Shown: positions 52,478-61,564 of the stretch, piece after piece | How the letters are laid out: each line of letters opens with the position of its first letter | How positions within the stretch are numbered: the first letter of the stretch is position 1 | From: Pseudomonas haemolytica | GTDB taxonomy: Bacteria; Pseudomonadota; Gammaproteobacteria; Pseudomonadales; Pseudomonadaceae | Length of the DNA stretch: 64,000 nt | Direction: 5' to 3' | Assembly: GCF_009659625.1 (NCBI RefSeq) | Contig: NZ_VOIW01000006.1 | Span: 372,001-436,000 of the forward strand | Program-made: the position numbers and the translations under genes | The notes under the pieces: model-generated | Databases searched by the model: none | What the model was told of the DNA's origin: nothing | Seen by the model: the letters and a program-made list of their open reading frames with translations, nothing else

Positions 52478-54106
52478 CTAAATGGCCGGTCGTATTCGGT
52501 AGCCGCCGCCCGGCAGTTGCTCCAACGGGCTGGCGGCGGCCAGCAACTGACGGGTGTACGGGTGCTGCGGGTGATCGAAGATCTGCTCGCGGTGGCCCAC
52601 TTCCACCACCTCGCCCTGATGCATCACCGCGACCCGATGCGCAATGCGCTCCACTGCCGCCAGGTCATGGGAGATGAACAGGCAGGCAAAGCCGTACTGC
52701 GCCTGCAACCGCTCGAACAGTTCGAGGATCTGCTTCTGGATAGTCATGTCCAGGGCCGAGATCGGCTCGTCGGCGATCACCAATTGCGGGTGGCGCACCA
52801 GGGCGCGGCCGATGGCGACGCGCTGGCGTTGGCCGCCGGAAAGCTGATGGGCAAAGCGCTCGACAAACTGCTCGCCCAGGCCGATGTCCTTGAGGGTTTG
52901 CACCACCCGCTCACGGCGCTCGGCCGCATTCAAACCGGGTTCGTGACGCAACGGCTCGGCAAGGATTTCGCCGATTTTCATCCGTGGGTTCAGAGATGAA
53001 TACGGGTCCTGGAAGATCATCTGGCACTGCAGGCGATGGGTACGGTTGGCGGCCTTGAGAATGTCCACACCCTTGAAGCGGATCGAGCCGGCGCAAGGCT
53101 TGATCAGCCCGACCAAGGAGCGGCCCAGGGTGGTCTTGCCCGAGCCACTGCCACCCACCAGCGCCAGGGTTTCGCCCGGGGCGATCACCAGGCTGGCGGC
53201 ATGCACCACGCGGTGGTGCTGGCGCTTGCCCCAGAACGAGTTCGGCCCGGGATGCTCGATGCTCACCTGGTCAACTTCAACCAAGGGCCCGTTGCTCGCC
53301 GGCAATGGCGCCAGCACACCACGGCGCGGCAAGGCTTCCAGCAACTGGCGGGTGTACTCGGCCTTCGGCGAGAGCAGAATCTCCTCGATAGTGCCCTGCT
53401 CCACTGCCTGGCCATGGCGCATCACCACCACCTTATGCGCATAGCGGGCGACCAGGGACAGGTCATGGCTGATGAACAGGATCGCCGTGCCTTGCTCGCG
53501 GGTCAGTTCCAGCATCAGTTCGATCACGTCCAGCTGCGCCAGGCAATCCAGGGCGGTGGTGGGCTCATCGGCGATCAGCAAGGCGGGGCGCAGCAGCATC
53601 ACCGAGGCCAGCATGATGCGTTGGCGCATGCCGCCGGAGAACTGGTGCGGGTAGGACTCCAGGCAGCGCTCGGCGGCCTTGATGCCGATACGCCGCAGCA
53701 TGCTCAGGCAACGCTCGCGAATCTGCGTGGCGTCAAGGTCGGTGTGCAGCCTGAGGGCTTCGCTCATCTGCTGGCCGATCTTCAACGCCGGGTTGAGCGA
53801 CACCATCGGTTCCTGGAACACCATGCCGATGCTCGCGCCACGAATGGCGCGCAGCGCCTCGGTGCTGGCACTGGCCAGGTCGCGCCCCTGGAAGTCCAGG
53901 CGCCCACCGCAGACTTGCATGGGCAAGGGCAGCAGGCCAATCGCGGCGCGGGCGGCCATAGTCTTGCCGCTGCCGGACTCGCCCACCAGCGCCACGATCT
54001 CCCCCGGTGCGATGCTGAAACTCAGGTCATCCACCGCCAACGGGCCGTATTCGCCAACACGGATCTTCAGGTGTTGCACGTTCAACAAAACAGGATTGGC
54101 CGACAT
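52478..54106 (-). CDS. Peptide-type ABC transporter ATPase, fused DppD-DppF form
   Basis: The 542-residue protein carries two complete ATPase domains. The first has Walker A GESGSGKTM (about 40), the signature FSGGMRQR and Walker B LLIADEPTTALD. The second has GGSGSGKTTLG (about 318), LSGGQRQR and LVIADEPISALD. Each is followed by the oligopeptide-type C-terminal segment (EYTRQLLEALPRR; HPYTRQLLAAASP). Such fusions power dipeptide, oligopeptide or glutathione importers. It starts two bases after the permease stop. Confidence 0.95.
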   Translation of the reverse strand: MSANPVLLNVQHLKIRVGEYGPLAVDDLSFSIAPGEIVALVGESGSGKTMAARAAIGLLPLPMQVCGGRLDFQGRDLASASTEALRAIRGASIGMVFQEPMVSLNPALKIGQQMSEALRLHTDLDATQIRERCLSMLRRIGIKAAERCLESYPHQFSGGMRQRIMLASVMLLRPALLIADEPTTALDCLAQLDVIELMLELTREQGTAILFISHDLSLVARYAHKVVVMRHGQAVEQGTIEEILLSPKAEYTRQLLEALPRRGVLAPLPASNGPLVEVDQVSIEHPGPNSFWGKRQHHRVVHAASLVIAPGETLALVGGSGSGKTTLGRSLVGLIKPCAGSIRFKGVDILKAANRTHRLQCQMIFQDPYSSLNPRMKIGEILAEPLRHEPGLNAAERRERVVQTLKDIGLGEQFVERFAHQLSGGQRQRVAIGRALVRHPQLVIADEPISALDMTIQKQILELFERLQAQYGFACLFISHDLAAVERIAHRVAVMHQGEVVEVGHREQIFDHPQHPYTRQLLAAASPLEQLPGGGYRIRPAI

Positions 54107-54108
54107 GC

Positions 54109-54963
54109 CTACTTCCTCATCCGGGGGTCGAGGCGATCACGCAAGGCATCGCCGAACAGGTTGATCGCCAACAGCGTCAGGCAGATAAACAGCCCAGGGA
54201 ACACACCCAGCCAGGGCGCCGAGGCCATATATGGCCGGCTGCTGGCGAGCATGTTGCCCCAGGTGGCAGCCGGCGGTGGCACGCCCAGGCCAAGAAAGCT
54301 CAGCGCGCTTTCCGAGAGCAGCGCCCAGCCGAACATACTGGTGGCCAGCACACACAGCGGCGCCAGGCAGTTGGGGGCGATATGCCGCAGCATGGTGTAC
54401 AGCTCGGAGTTGCCGATCACCCGCGAGGCCTCGATGTATTCCAGTTCACGCAAGGACAGCACAGTGCCGCGCACCACCCGCACCACCGACGGCGTGTAGG
54501 CGATGCCCAGGGCCAGGACAATGCCGTACTCGCTGGCACCGATGATCGCCATGATGCCCAGCGCCATGAGGATGCCGGGAAACGCCAGCAGCGCATCGTT
54601 GAGCATCATCAGCACGCGATCAGTCCAGCCACGCAGGTAACCGGCGAGCATGCCGATCAAGGTGCCAGCCAGCACCGCGACACTCACCGTCAGCACGCTC
54701 ACCCATAAGCTGGTGCGTGCACCAATCAGCAAGCGGCTGAACACGTCGCGGCCAAACTCGTCGGTGCCCAGCCAATGGGCCGCCGAGGGCGCCTGGAAAC
54801 GCGACATCAGGTCAATCTTCAACGGGTCGAACGGTGACCACACCAGGCCTAGCAACGCCAACCCAATCAACACCACCAGCAACCCGCCGCCGATCAACGC
54901 ATTGGCCGGCGCCCATACGCGTCGGCGCTTGCCCGGCACGGGCACGGCAATACTCGCACTCAT
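54109..54963 (-). CDS. Peptide-type ABC transporter permease (DppC-like)
   Basis: I chose ATG 54963 (MSASIAVPVPGKRRRVW), which overlaps the preceding permease stop (ATGA) and follows GGGTGA; the upstream frame is non-coding. The 284-residue protein has about six membrane segments, the DppC periplasmic segment HWLGTDEFGRDVFSRLLIGA and the ATPase-coupling loop (YIEASRVIGNSELYTMLRHI). Confidence 0.93.
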   Translation of the reverse strand: MSASIAVPVPGKRRRVWAPANALIGGGLLVVLIGLALLGLVWSPFDPLKIDLMSRFQAPSAAHWLGTDEFGRDVFSRLLIGARTSLWVSVLTVSVAVLAGTLIGMLAGYLRGWTDRVLMMLNDALLAFPGILMALGIMAIIGASEYGIVLALGIAYTPSVVRVVRGTVLSLRELEYIEASRVIGNSELYTMLRHIAPNCLAPLCVLATSMFGWALLSESALSFLGLGVPPPAATWGNMLASSRPYMASAPWLGVFPGLFICLTLLAINLFGDALRDRLDPRMRK

Positions 54964-55901
54964 AACTTCACCCTTGGATCGAACAGCGGATAGAGCAGAT
55001 CCACACACAGGTTGACCAGCACGTAGATAAACGTGATCAGCAACAGGCAGCCCTGCAGCACCGGGTAGTCACGGGCGAAAATCGCGTCCACCATCAGCCG
55101 GCCGATGCCCGGCAGGGTGAACACGGTTTCCAGCACAGCGATACCGCCCAACAGGTTGCCGAGGATCAAACCCACCAGGGTCCAGGTCGGTGCAAAGGCG
55201 TTGGGTAGTGCGTGTTTCCACAGTACCGCCCGCTCCGACAGCCCCTTTGCCCGTGCATGGGCGATGTACTCCAGGCGCAGCACTTCGATGGTGCTGGCCC
55301 GCGCCATGCGGGTAATTGCGCCGACTTCCACCAAGGTCAGGGTCACCACTGGCAGCACCATGTAGCTGATCGCTTGCCACGGCGCCTGGGCGAAGCTGAC
55401 GTAGCCCACCACCGGCAACCAACCGAGCTGGATGCCGAACGCGTGCAGCAACAACAGGCCGAGCCAGAAGCTGGGGATCGACAGCAGCAAGGTGGCAACG
55501 GACACCAGGCCAAGGTCCAGAGCGCTGTTTTGCTTCCACGCCGCGATCAGGCCAATCGGCACCGCAATCAGCGTGGCGAGTAGCACCGCCACCAGCACGA
55601 TGGTGGCGCTGACGCTGAACCGGTCGAGAATCAGCGGCAATACCGCTTGCTTGGTGCTGATGGAAAAACCCAGGTCAACGCTCAGCACCGCCTTGAACCA
55701 GATCAGGAACTGGGTCACCAGTGAGTGATCCAGGCCCAGGGTGTGGCGCATGTCGGCCAGGCTCTGGGGATCGGCCATATCGCCGAGCATCAGCAGTGCC
55801 GGGTCGCCGGGGATCAGGCGAATCAGCGCGAACACCATCACTGAAATCAGCAACAGCGTCGGGATCGCCATGGCGAGTTTTTGCAGGATAAAACGCAACA
55901 T
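54960..55901 (-). CDS. Peptide-type ABC transporter permease (DppB-like)
   Basis: It is read from ATG 55901 (MLRFILQKLAMAIPTLLLIS), 313 residues. It has the DppB features PGDPALLMLGDMADPQSL, LDHSLVTQFLIWFKAVL and the coupling loop EYIAHARAKGLSERAVLWKH. About six membrane segments. It starts 12 bases after the binding-protein stop. Confidence 0.93.
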   Translation of the reverse strand: MLRFILQKLAMAIPTLLLISVMVFALIRLIPGDPALLMLGDMADPQSLADMRHTLGLDHSLVTQFLIWFKAVLSVDLGFSISTKQAVLPLILDRFSVSATIVLVAVLLATLIAVPIGLIAAWKQNSALDLGLVSVATLLLSIPSFWLGLLLLHAFGIQLGWLPVVGYVSFAQAPWQAISYMVLPVVTLTLVEVGAITRMARASTIEVLRLEYIAHARAKGLSERAVLWKHALPNAFAPTWTLVGLILGNLLGGIAVLETVFTLPGIGRLMVDAIFARDYPVLQGCLLLITFIYVLVNLCVDLLYPLFDPRVKL

Positions 55902-55913
55902 GCTCAAGCCCCG

Positions 55914-57470
55914 TTAGTGCGCCGCGAGGCTGACGCCCCACAGCCTTGGCGATGACACCGGCCACGAATGGAAACCCTTGACGCTATCGCGCAACGCTGC
56001 GGCAACCGTGCCGTTGTAGATGATCACCATCGGCGTGTCGTGGATCATCATCGTGTGCAATTGGTCGAACAGCGCCTGGCGCCTGGCCGTGTCGCTCTCA
56101 CGCACAGCTTCACGCAGCAGCGCCTGGGCCTGGGGGTTGTCCCAGACCTTGCGCGGTTCCTTGGTCTTGTCGCCCATCAGTGAATCGAAACTGGTGGCCG
56201 GGTCCAGGCGCGATGAATAAGAGAACGCCATCATCTGGTAATTGCCGCTCTGGTAGCGCTCCAGTTGAGTGCCCCACTCCAGGGTTTCCATCTGGATATT
56301 CACGCCGCTGGCCATGGCCATCGCCTGGCTGAGCAGGCCCATGTCGAACATCTGCGGATAGCGCTTGTTGACGATCATCTTGATCGGCTGGCCCTGATAG
56401 CCGGCCTCTTGCAACAGACGCCGGGATTCCTGCGGGTCGTAGCGGTAACCCTGCCTGGCCGTGGCGCTGTAGAAGGCGCTGGTTTGTGGGACCGCCGAAT
56501 TGTTCGGCTCGGAAGTGCCGTTGGACAGCGCGTTAACCATTTGCCCGTAGTCCAGGGAATGGGCGATGGCCTGGCGGATGCGCACATCCTTGAGCAGCGG
56601 GTCGTTGGTCTGGAACAGCAAGCCGCAGATCGCCATGATCGGGCTGAACGAGATCTGCACGCCCGGACGGACCTTCAACTCCTCGGCATCGCTGGCGCTG
56701 ACATTGGGCAGCAGGTCGATGTTGTTGGACATCAACGCCGCCTTGGCCGACGACGGATCGGGGATCACCATGAACCGTACCGCTTCCACCAGGGCCTGCT
56801 TCTTGCCGGTAAAACCATCCGGCCCGGCCTCGTCGCGCGGGCTGTAGTCATTAAAGCGCGACAACGTCACGTATTGGCCGGGTTTCCATTCGGCGAGGCT
56901 GAACGGGCCGGTACCGATGGGGGCCTTCCAACTGCCGTCTGCGGCCAGTGAGTCGGGATGCAGGATGCCGCTGCCGGCGCAATCGGGGCGCGCCATCGCG
57001 GCCAGGAACAGGCCGCTGGGCTGATCGAGGTGGAACACCACGGTGAGTGGGTCCGGGGTGTCGATGCCGGTGATTTTCGCTCCGCCGCGGCCATCGAATT
57101 CAGCCAGGCAGCGCCATTGTGTTTTAGGGTTGAGGTAACGCTCCCAAGTCCACTTCACCTCGGTTGCGGTCAAGCTTGCGCCGTTCTGGAAGTGCACGCC
57201 TTCGCGCAGCTTGAAGGTGTAGGTCATGCCGTCATCGGACTGCTGCACCTCACGAGCCAACAACGGGCCGACGGAGGCGTCTTCGCGATGGGCCACCAGG
57301 CCTTCGACGATATGCAGCATCACAGTGTCGGTGTTTTCGTCACGGTTGACGCCCGGTTCGGTGCTGCGGATGTCGGCGTTCAAGCCGACGCGCAAAGTGC
57401 TCTGGGCCTGCGCAAGGCCGGCGCCAAGTGCGAGGGTGACGCACAGTGTGCCATTGAGTAAGCGATTCAC
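55914..57470 (-). CDS. Peptide-type ABC transporter substrate-binding protein (family 5)
   Basis: GTG 57470 (MNRLLNGTLCVTLALGAGLA) gives a clean signal peptide ending in AQAQ, with AGGAG ten bases upstream. The 518-residue protein belongs to the DppA/OppA group: LNADIRSTEPGVNRDENTDT, YTFKLREGVHFQNGASLTA, GTGPFSLAEWKPGQYV and RIRQAIAHSLDYGQMV. Family members bind peptides, glutathione or opine-like compounds. It is the first gene of the ABC-OprD run and is closest to the AT-rich motif at 57631. Confidence 0.93.
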   Translation of the reverse strand: MNRLLNGTLCVTLALGAGLAQAQSTLRVGLNADIRSTEPGVNRDENTDTVMLHIVEGLVAHREDASVGPLLAREVQQSDDGMTYTFKLREGVHFQNGASLTATEVKWTWERYLNPKTQWRCLAEFDGRGGAKITGIDTPDPLTVVFHLDQPSGLFLAAMARPDCAGSGILHPDSLAADGSWKAPIGTGPFSLAEWKPGQYVTLSRFNDYSPRDEAGPDGFTGKKQALVEAVRFMVIPDPSSAKAALMSNNIDLLPNVSASDAEELKVRPGVQISFSPIMAICGLLFQTNDPLLKDVRIRQAIAHSLDYGQMVNALSNGTSEPNNSAVPQTSAFYSATARQGYRYDPQESRRLLQEAGYQGQPIKMIVNKRYPQMFDMGLLSQAMAMASGVNIQMETLEWGTQLERYQSGNYQMMAFSYSSRLDPATSFDSLMGDKTKEPRKVWDNPQAQALLREAVRESDTARRQALFDQLHTMMIHDTPMVIIYNGTVAAALRDSVKGFHSWPVSSPRLWGVSLAAH

Positions 57471-57630
57471 GGGAGACGTTCTCCTACGCTGAAAAGACCG
57501 GCCTGGGGCAGGAGCCGGCTTCAAGCCTGTGTCAGGTAGTTGTTGTTATGGCCTGATCGGGATCAGTACCGCGGGCTTTTGTTTTTTTAAATTCGCCGAG
57601 ACATATTTGCAGCAGTAGCTTCCGATGTAA

Positions 57631-57656
57631 ATGTTTTTTTATGCAAATAAAAACAT
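57631..57656. promoter_or_regulatory. AT-rich inverted repeat upstream of the ABC transporter operon
   Basis: ATGTTTTT ... AAAAACAT forms a repeat around TTATGCAAAT in the 345-base gap between the binding-protein gene and the GNAT gene. ATGTTTTTTTATGCAAATAA resembles the motif at 49982. I see nothing else in this gap that I can name. Confidence 0.4.
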
Positions 57657-57815
57657 CATGAAGCGAATTGCTGCCGCTCAAGATCAAGCAGATGGATATC
57701 TGCCTGAAGTTTGCAGAGCAAACTGGGGGAGCGGCATTGGAGCTTGCCCTGCTACATTTGGATCACAGGGGATCAGTGACAGCGACCCGCCTTCACACTC
57801 GGAAAAAACCGCCCG

Positions 57816-58322
57816 TCAATGCAGCGAAACCCGGGTAATCAGATAGCTCACCAACTGCGGATCATCCTCCAGTTCAATCGTCTGCACCGGACGCGGCAGG
57901 GTATCCAGGACGGTGCGCCAGAACGCCTGGGACACCTCGTCCTGATCATAAAAACGCACCAGCCAATTGGCCTCGCCACTGCACAGCATCTGGCTGGCGA
58001 TGGCGCGGCCAATGCCTTTGCGACGGTAGCGCTTGAGGATAAACAGGTCGGCCAGTTCAAGGGCGTCGATGCCGGGCAGTTCGCTACCTTCGATCAGCAG
58101 GAAACCAGCAATATAGCCGTCCACCAGCAGCAGGTTGGCGCTCCACTGCGGGTCGTGCCAGTAACGGGCCAGGTGCTCGTCATGGATGTAGAAACGGCCA
58201 TCGGCCTCGACATCTTCCTGTTCCCAGTCCGAAGACTCGTAGGCGTAGTACTGGTAGAGATTGCGGATCAGCTCGGCGTCTTCAGGGCCGGTCTGGATCA
58301 ATTCGACGGTGGTTTCAGGCAT
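57816..58322 (-). CDS. GNAT-family N-acetyltransferase
   Basis: I chose ATG 58322 (MPETTVELIQTGPEDAELIR), with GAGAG upstream; the longer frame runs back to 58454. The 168-residue protein has the acetyl-CoA loop LKRYRRKGIGRAIASQML (Q/RxxGxG/A type) and the preceding strand ALELADLFIL. The substrate is not recognisable. Monocistronic, divergent from the UppP-like gene. Confidence 0.88.
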   Translation of the reverse strand: MPETTVELIQTGPEDAELIRNLYQYYAYESSDWEQEDVEADGRFYIHDEHLARYWHDPQWSANLLLVDGYIAGFLLIEGSELPGIDALELADLFILKRYRRKGIGRAIASQMLCSGEANWLVRFYDQDEVSQAFWRTVLDTLPRPVQTIELEDDPQLVSYLITRVSLH

Positions 58323-58503
58323 GGGGCTCTCAGTGAAAAAACGCAGGGCGCCATTGTTCACAAAAGTGTTCGTCAAGCCAATGGATTGTCGATTCCTTTC
58401 TACTTGCTGAACCGATTGCAGATAGCGGTTGCCCTGGGCTAATTCCTGAAACATTTAGAATAAACTTCGCAGGCTTCCACCTTTTGCTCAAGGACACCTA
58501 ATT

Positions 58504-59376
58504 TTGACCAACGTCTGTACCGCCGGCCTGGATGTGGGCTTTGCCTCCCTGGATTACCTGCAGATCTTCATCCTGGGTGTGATCCAGGGCATTACCGAAT
58601 TGCTGCCAGTGTCGTCCACCGCGCATATGCGCGTGGTGCCCGCCCTCCTCGGCTGGCAAGACCCGGGCTCGGCGTTTTCCGCAGCCATGCAATTGGCGGC
58701 GCTGGCGGCGGTGGTCAGTTACTTCTGGCGGGATGTGCACCAGGTCACCACCGGCAGCATCAGTGCGGTACGCCGGGGTGACTACAACGACCCGTGGTTC
58801 AAGCTGGCCGTGGCGATTGTGCTCGCGACCGTGCCGATCGGCATTGCCGGCCTGGCCTTGTCTTCGACCCTGAATGCCTGCAACTCGCCGTTGCGTGGGC
58901 TGATGGTAATCGGCATTTCGTGCGTGGTGATGGCGGTGTTGCTGGCGCTGGCCGAAGTGCGCGCCCGCCACACCCGCGACGTGAGCCAGATGCGCCTGCG
59001 CGATGCGCTGATCGTAGGGGTGGCGCAGATCGGCGCGTTGATTCCTGGGGTATCGCGTTCGGGCTCCACGCTCACCGCAGCGCTGTTCCTGAATTTCAAG
59101 CGTGAGGAAGCGGCGCGATTTTCCTTCCTGCTGGGCCTGCCGGCCATCGCCCTGGCCGGCTTGAAAGAGCTGTGGGTGCTGCTGCACGCCGATATGCCGG
59201 CTCACGCCTGGCCGCACTTGATCTTCGGCCTGCTGGTGGCGAGCGTCTCGGCGTTCTTCGCGATCTGGGGCCTGATGAAGTTCCTGGAGCGCTTCTCCAC
59301 CTGGCCATTCGTGATCTACCGTGCGCTGCTGGGGATCTTCCTGATCGTGGCAGTCAGCACCGGGTTGTTGAGTTAA
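58504..59376 (+). CDS. uppP: Undecaprenyl-diphosphatase (UppP/BacA family)
   Basis: This 290-residue membrane protein recycles the lipid carrier of cell-wall synthesis. It starts at TTG 58504, preceded by AAGGA; I see no suitable ATG nearby. Both family motifs are present: (E)LLPVSSTAH at about 38 (family consensus EFLPISSTGH) and PGVSRSGSTL at about 183. About eight membrane helices. The variant ELLPVSSTAH (Ala for Gly) and an extended N-terminus suggest a paralogue of the main UppP. Confidence 0.88.
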   Translation: MTNVCTAGLDVGFASLDYLQIFILGVIQGITELLPVSSTAHMRVVPALLGWQDPGSAFSAAMQLAALAAVVSYFWRDVHQVTTGSISAVRRGDYNDPWFKLAVAIVLATVPIGIAGLALSSTLNACNSPLRGLMVIGISCVVMAVLLALAEVRARHTRDVSQMRLRDALIVGVAQIGALIPGVSRSGSTLTAALFLNFKREEAARFSFLLGLPAIALAGLKELWVLLHADMPAHAWPHLIFGLLVASVSAFFAIWGLMKFLERFSTWPFVIYRALLGIFLIVAVSTGLLS

Positions 59377-59405
59377 GCCGCGGGTTCGCGGTCGGCCAGT
59401 TACCT

Positions 59406-60233
59406 TCAGTCCAGGTCACTCGCATCATGACGCTCGGGCAATAGATCCTCACCCGACACCCGATTCACCCGCCGCCCGCGCTGCACCGCTGGCCGGGCGT
59501 CAATCGCGTCGGCCCAGCGCAGCACGTGTTGGTACTCATGCACCGATAGAAACTCCGCCGCGCCATACAGCCGGCCTTTGACCAGCCCGCCGTACCAGGG
59601 CCAGATGGCAATGTCGGCAATGGTGTACTCATCCCCGGCGATGTACTCGCTCACCGCCAGGCGCTTGTCCAGCACGTCCAGTTGGCGCTTGGCCTCCATG
59701 GCAAAGCGGTTGATCGGGTACTCCATCTTGCTCGGCGCATAGGCGTAGAAATGTCCGAAGCCACCGCCCAGGTAGGGCGCGCTACCCATCTGCCAGAACA
59801 ACCACGACAGGCATTCAGCCCGGGCCGCAGGCTCGGTGGGCAAGAACGCGCCGAATTTCTCGGCCAGGTACTGCAGGATCGCGCCCGACTCAAACACCCG
59901 AATCGGCGTGGCGCCACTGTGGTCCATCAGGGCCGGAATCTTCGAGTTCGGGTTCACCGCCACGAAGCCGCTGCCGAACTGGTCGCCGTCACCGATCTTG
60001 ATCAGCCAGGCATCGTATTCGGCGCCGGTGTGCCCGAGGGCCAGCAACTCTTCGAGCAGGATCGTGACCTTCTGCCCGTTGGGGGTGGCCAGGGAATACA
60101 ACTGCAGCGGGTGCTTGCCGATCGGCAGCTCTTTATCGTGGGTGGCGCCGGCGATAGGCCGGTTGATGCTGGCGAAGGTGCCGCCGTTTTCGGTGTCCCA
60201 GGTCCAGACCTTTGGGGGTAGATAGTCAGCCAT
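59406..60233 (-). CDS. yghU: YghU-type glutathione transferase (disulfide-bond oxidoreductase)
   Basis: The 275-residue protein has the Nu-class opening (LPPKVWTWDTENGGTFASIN), the thioredoxin-like glutathione site with LATPNGQKVTILLEEL and NPNSKIPAL, and an all-alpha C-terminal domain (SWLFWQMGSAPYLGGGFGHF). These enzymes reduce disulfides and organic hydroperoxides with glutathione. Converges on the UppP-like gene. Confidence 0.92.
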   Translation of the reverse strand: MADYLPPKVWTWDTENGGTFASINRPIAGATHDKELPIGKHPLQLYSLATPNGQKVTILLEELLALGHTGAEYDAWLIKIGDGDQFGSGFVAVNPNSKIPALMDHSGATPIRVFESGAILQYLAEKFGAFLPTEPAARAECLSWLFWQMGSAPYLGGGFGHFYAYAPSKMEYPINRFAMEAKRQLDVLDKRLAVSEYIAGDEYTIADIAIWPWYGGLVKGRLYGAAEFLSVHEYQHVLRWADAIDARPAVQRGRRVNRVSGEDLLPERHDASDLD

Positions 60234-60275
60234 GCCACTGCTCCTCAGGGATTGTATTCAACCAAGCGTTCCAGA

Positions 60276-61502
60276 CTAAACCAAAGACGGCTGGTGCGTC
60301 ACACCGGCATCCCCGTCTTGTCGAGGCACCTGTACGCGCAGGGCGATAAGCAAAGCCGCGATCAGCATCAACACGCCCGCGCCGACAAACACCCCAGCAA
60401 TACCGCTGACGCTGAACATCAACCCGCCACCGGCAGCCCCTGCGGCAATCGCCGACTGCACCGAAGCGACCACCATGCCGCCGGCACTTTCAGCCTGGTC
60501 CGGCACCGCACGGGCGACCCAATTGGACCATGCCACCGGTACGCCGCCGAACGCCATGCCCCACAGCGCCAGGAGCAACGCCTGACCCGGCAGTGACACG
60601 GGCAGCCAGACCAGGGCCAGTGCCGCAATACCCACCAGCACCGGCATCAACACCAACGTCCCACGCGGGTGACGCACCAATAACCAACCGGCGAGCAAGG
60701 TGCCGACGAAATTCGCCACGCCGAAACCCAGCAGCATCAGCGCCAGTCCTTGGGTATCGACGCCGGTGGTGCTTTCCAGGAACGGACGAATGTAGGTGAA
60801 CAACGCGAAATGCGCGGTATGGACCAGTACGCAGCCGAACATGCCCATGGCGATACCCGGGCGCAGCAGCACCTCCAGCACGGTGCGCAGGCGCGCGGTG
60901 CCACTGGGCGCCAGGCGCGGCAGGGTGAACGCCTGGAACGCCAGGGTCACCCCACCCACGGCAGCCGCCGCGATAAACGCACTGCGCCAACCGTAGAGCC
61001 CACCCAAGTAGCTGCCCAGCGGCACGGCGACCACGGTGCCCGCCGCAATCCCGCTGAAAATGATCGACAGCGCCCGTGGCAGGGACGCGGTCGGCACCAG
61101 GCGCATGGCCACCGCCGCCGCCATGCTCCAGAAACCGCCCAGGGCGATGCCCAGCAGGATGCGCATCAACAACAGCACGGTCAGGCTGGAAGACAGCGCC
61201 ACCAGCAGGTTGGAGGCGATCATCAGCGTGGAGAACCCCAGCAGCACCACGCGCCGGTCGATGCTTCGGGTCAGGCCGGGCACCAGCAAGCCGGCAAACA
61301 ACGCCACCACCGCCGTCACCGTCACGGCTTGCCCGGCCAGCGCTTCCGAAACACCCAGGTCCAAGGCCATGGGTGTCAACAGGCTGGCCGGCAGGTATTC
61401 CGCCGTCAGCAAACCGAACACCCCCATCGCCAAAGAAAATACCGCCAGCCAGGCCGGCTCCGTCACCACCCCGGCAGGGGCTTGGGCTGCATATTCACTC
61501 AT
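60276..61502 (-). CDS. MFS exporter (DHA1 family, AraJ/NepI-like)
   Basis: It is read from ATG 61502 (MSEYAAQAPAGVVTEP), with AGGA eight bases upstream. The 408-residue protein has 12 membrane segments, starts LAVFSLAMGVFGLLTAEYLP, and has the DHA1 motif C-like GIALGGFWSMAAAVAMRLVP and the loop GLTRSIDRRVVLLG. Divergent from an AraC regulator across 62 bases, so it is probably controlled by it. Substrate unknown. Confidence 0.9.
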   Translation of the reverse strand: MSEYAAQAPAGVVTEPAWLAVFSLAMGVFGLLTAEYLPASLLTPMALDLGVSEALAGQAVTVTAVVALFAGLLVPGLTRSIDRRVVLLGFSTLMIASNLLVALSSSLTVLLLMRILLGIALGGFWSMAAAVAMRLVPTASLPRALSIIFSGIAAGTVVAVPLGSYLGGLYGWRSAFIAAAAVGGVTLAFQAFTLPRLAPSGTARLRTVLEVLLRPGIAMGMFGCVLVHTAHFALFTYIRPFLESTTGVDTQGLALMLLGFGVANFVGTLLAGWLLVRHPRGTLVLMPVLVGIAALALVWLPVSLPGQALLLALWGMAFGGVPVAWSNWVARAVPDQAESAGGMVVASVQSAIAAGAAGGGLMFSVSGIAGVFVGAGVLMLIAALLIALRVQVPRQDGDAGVTHQPSLV

Positions 61503-61564
61503 CACAGGTCATCCTCAGATCATTAGCAAGGCGGCCAGTCTAGGTTTGCCTGTTAGGATGATCT

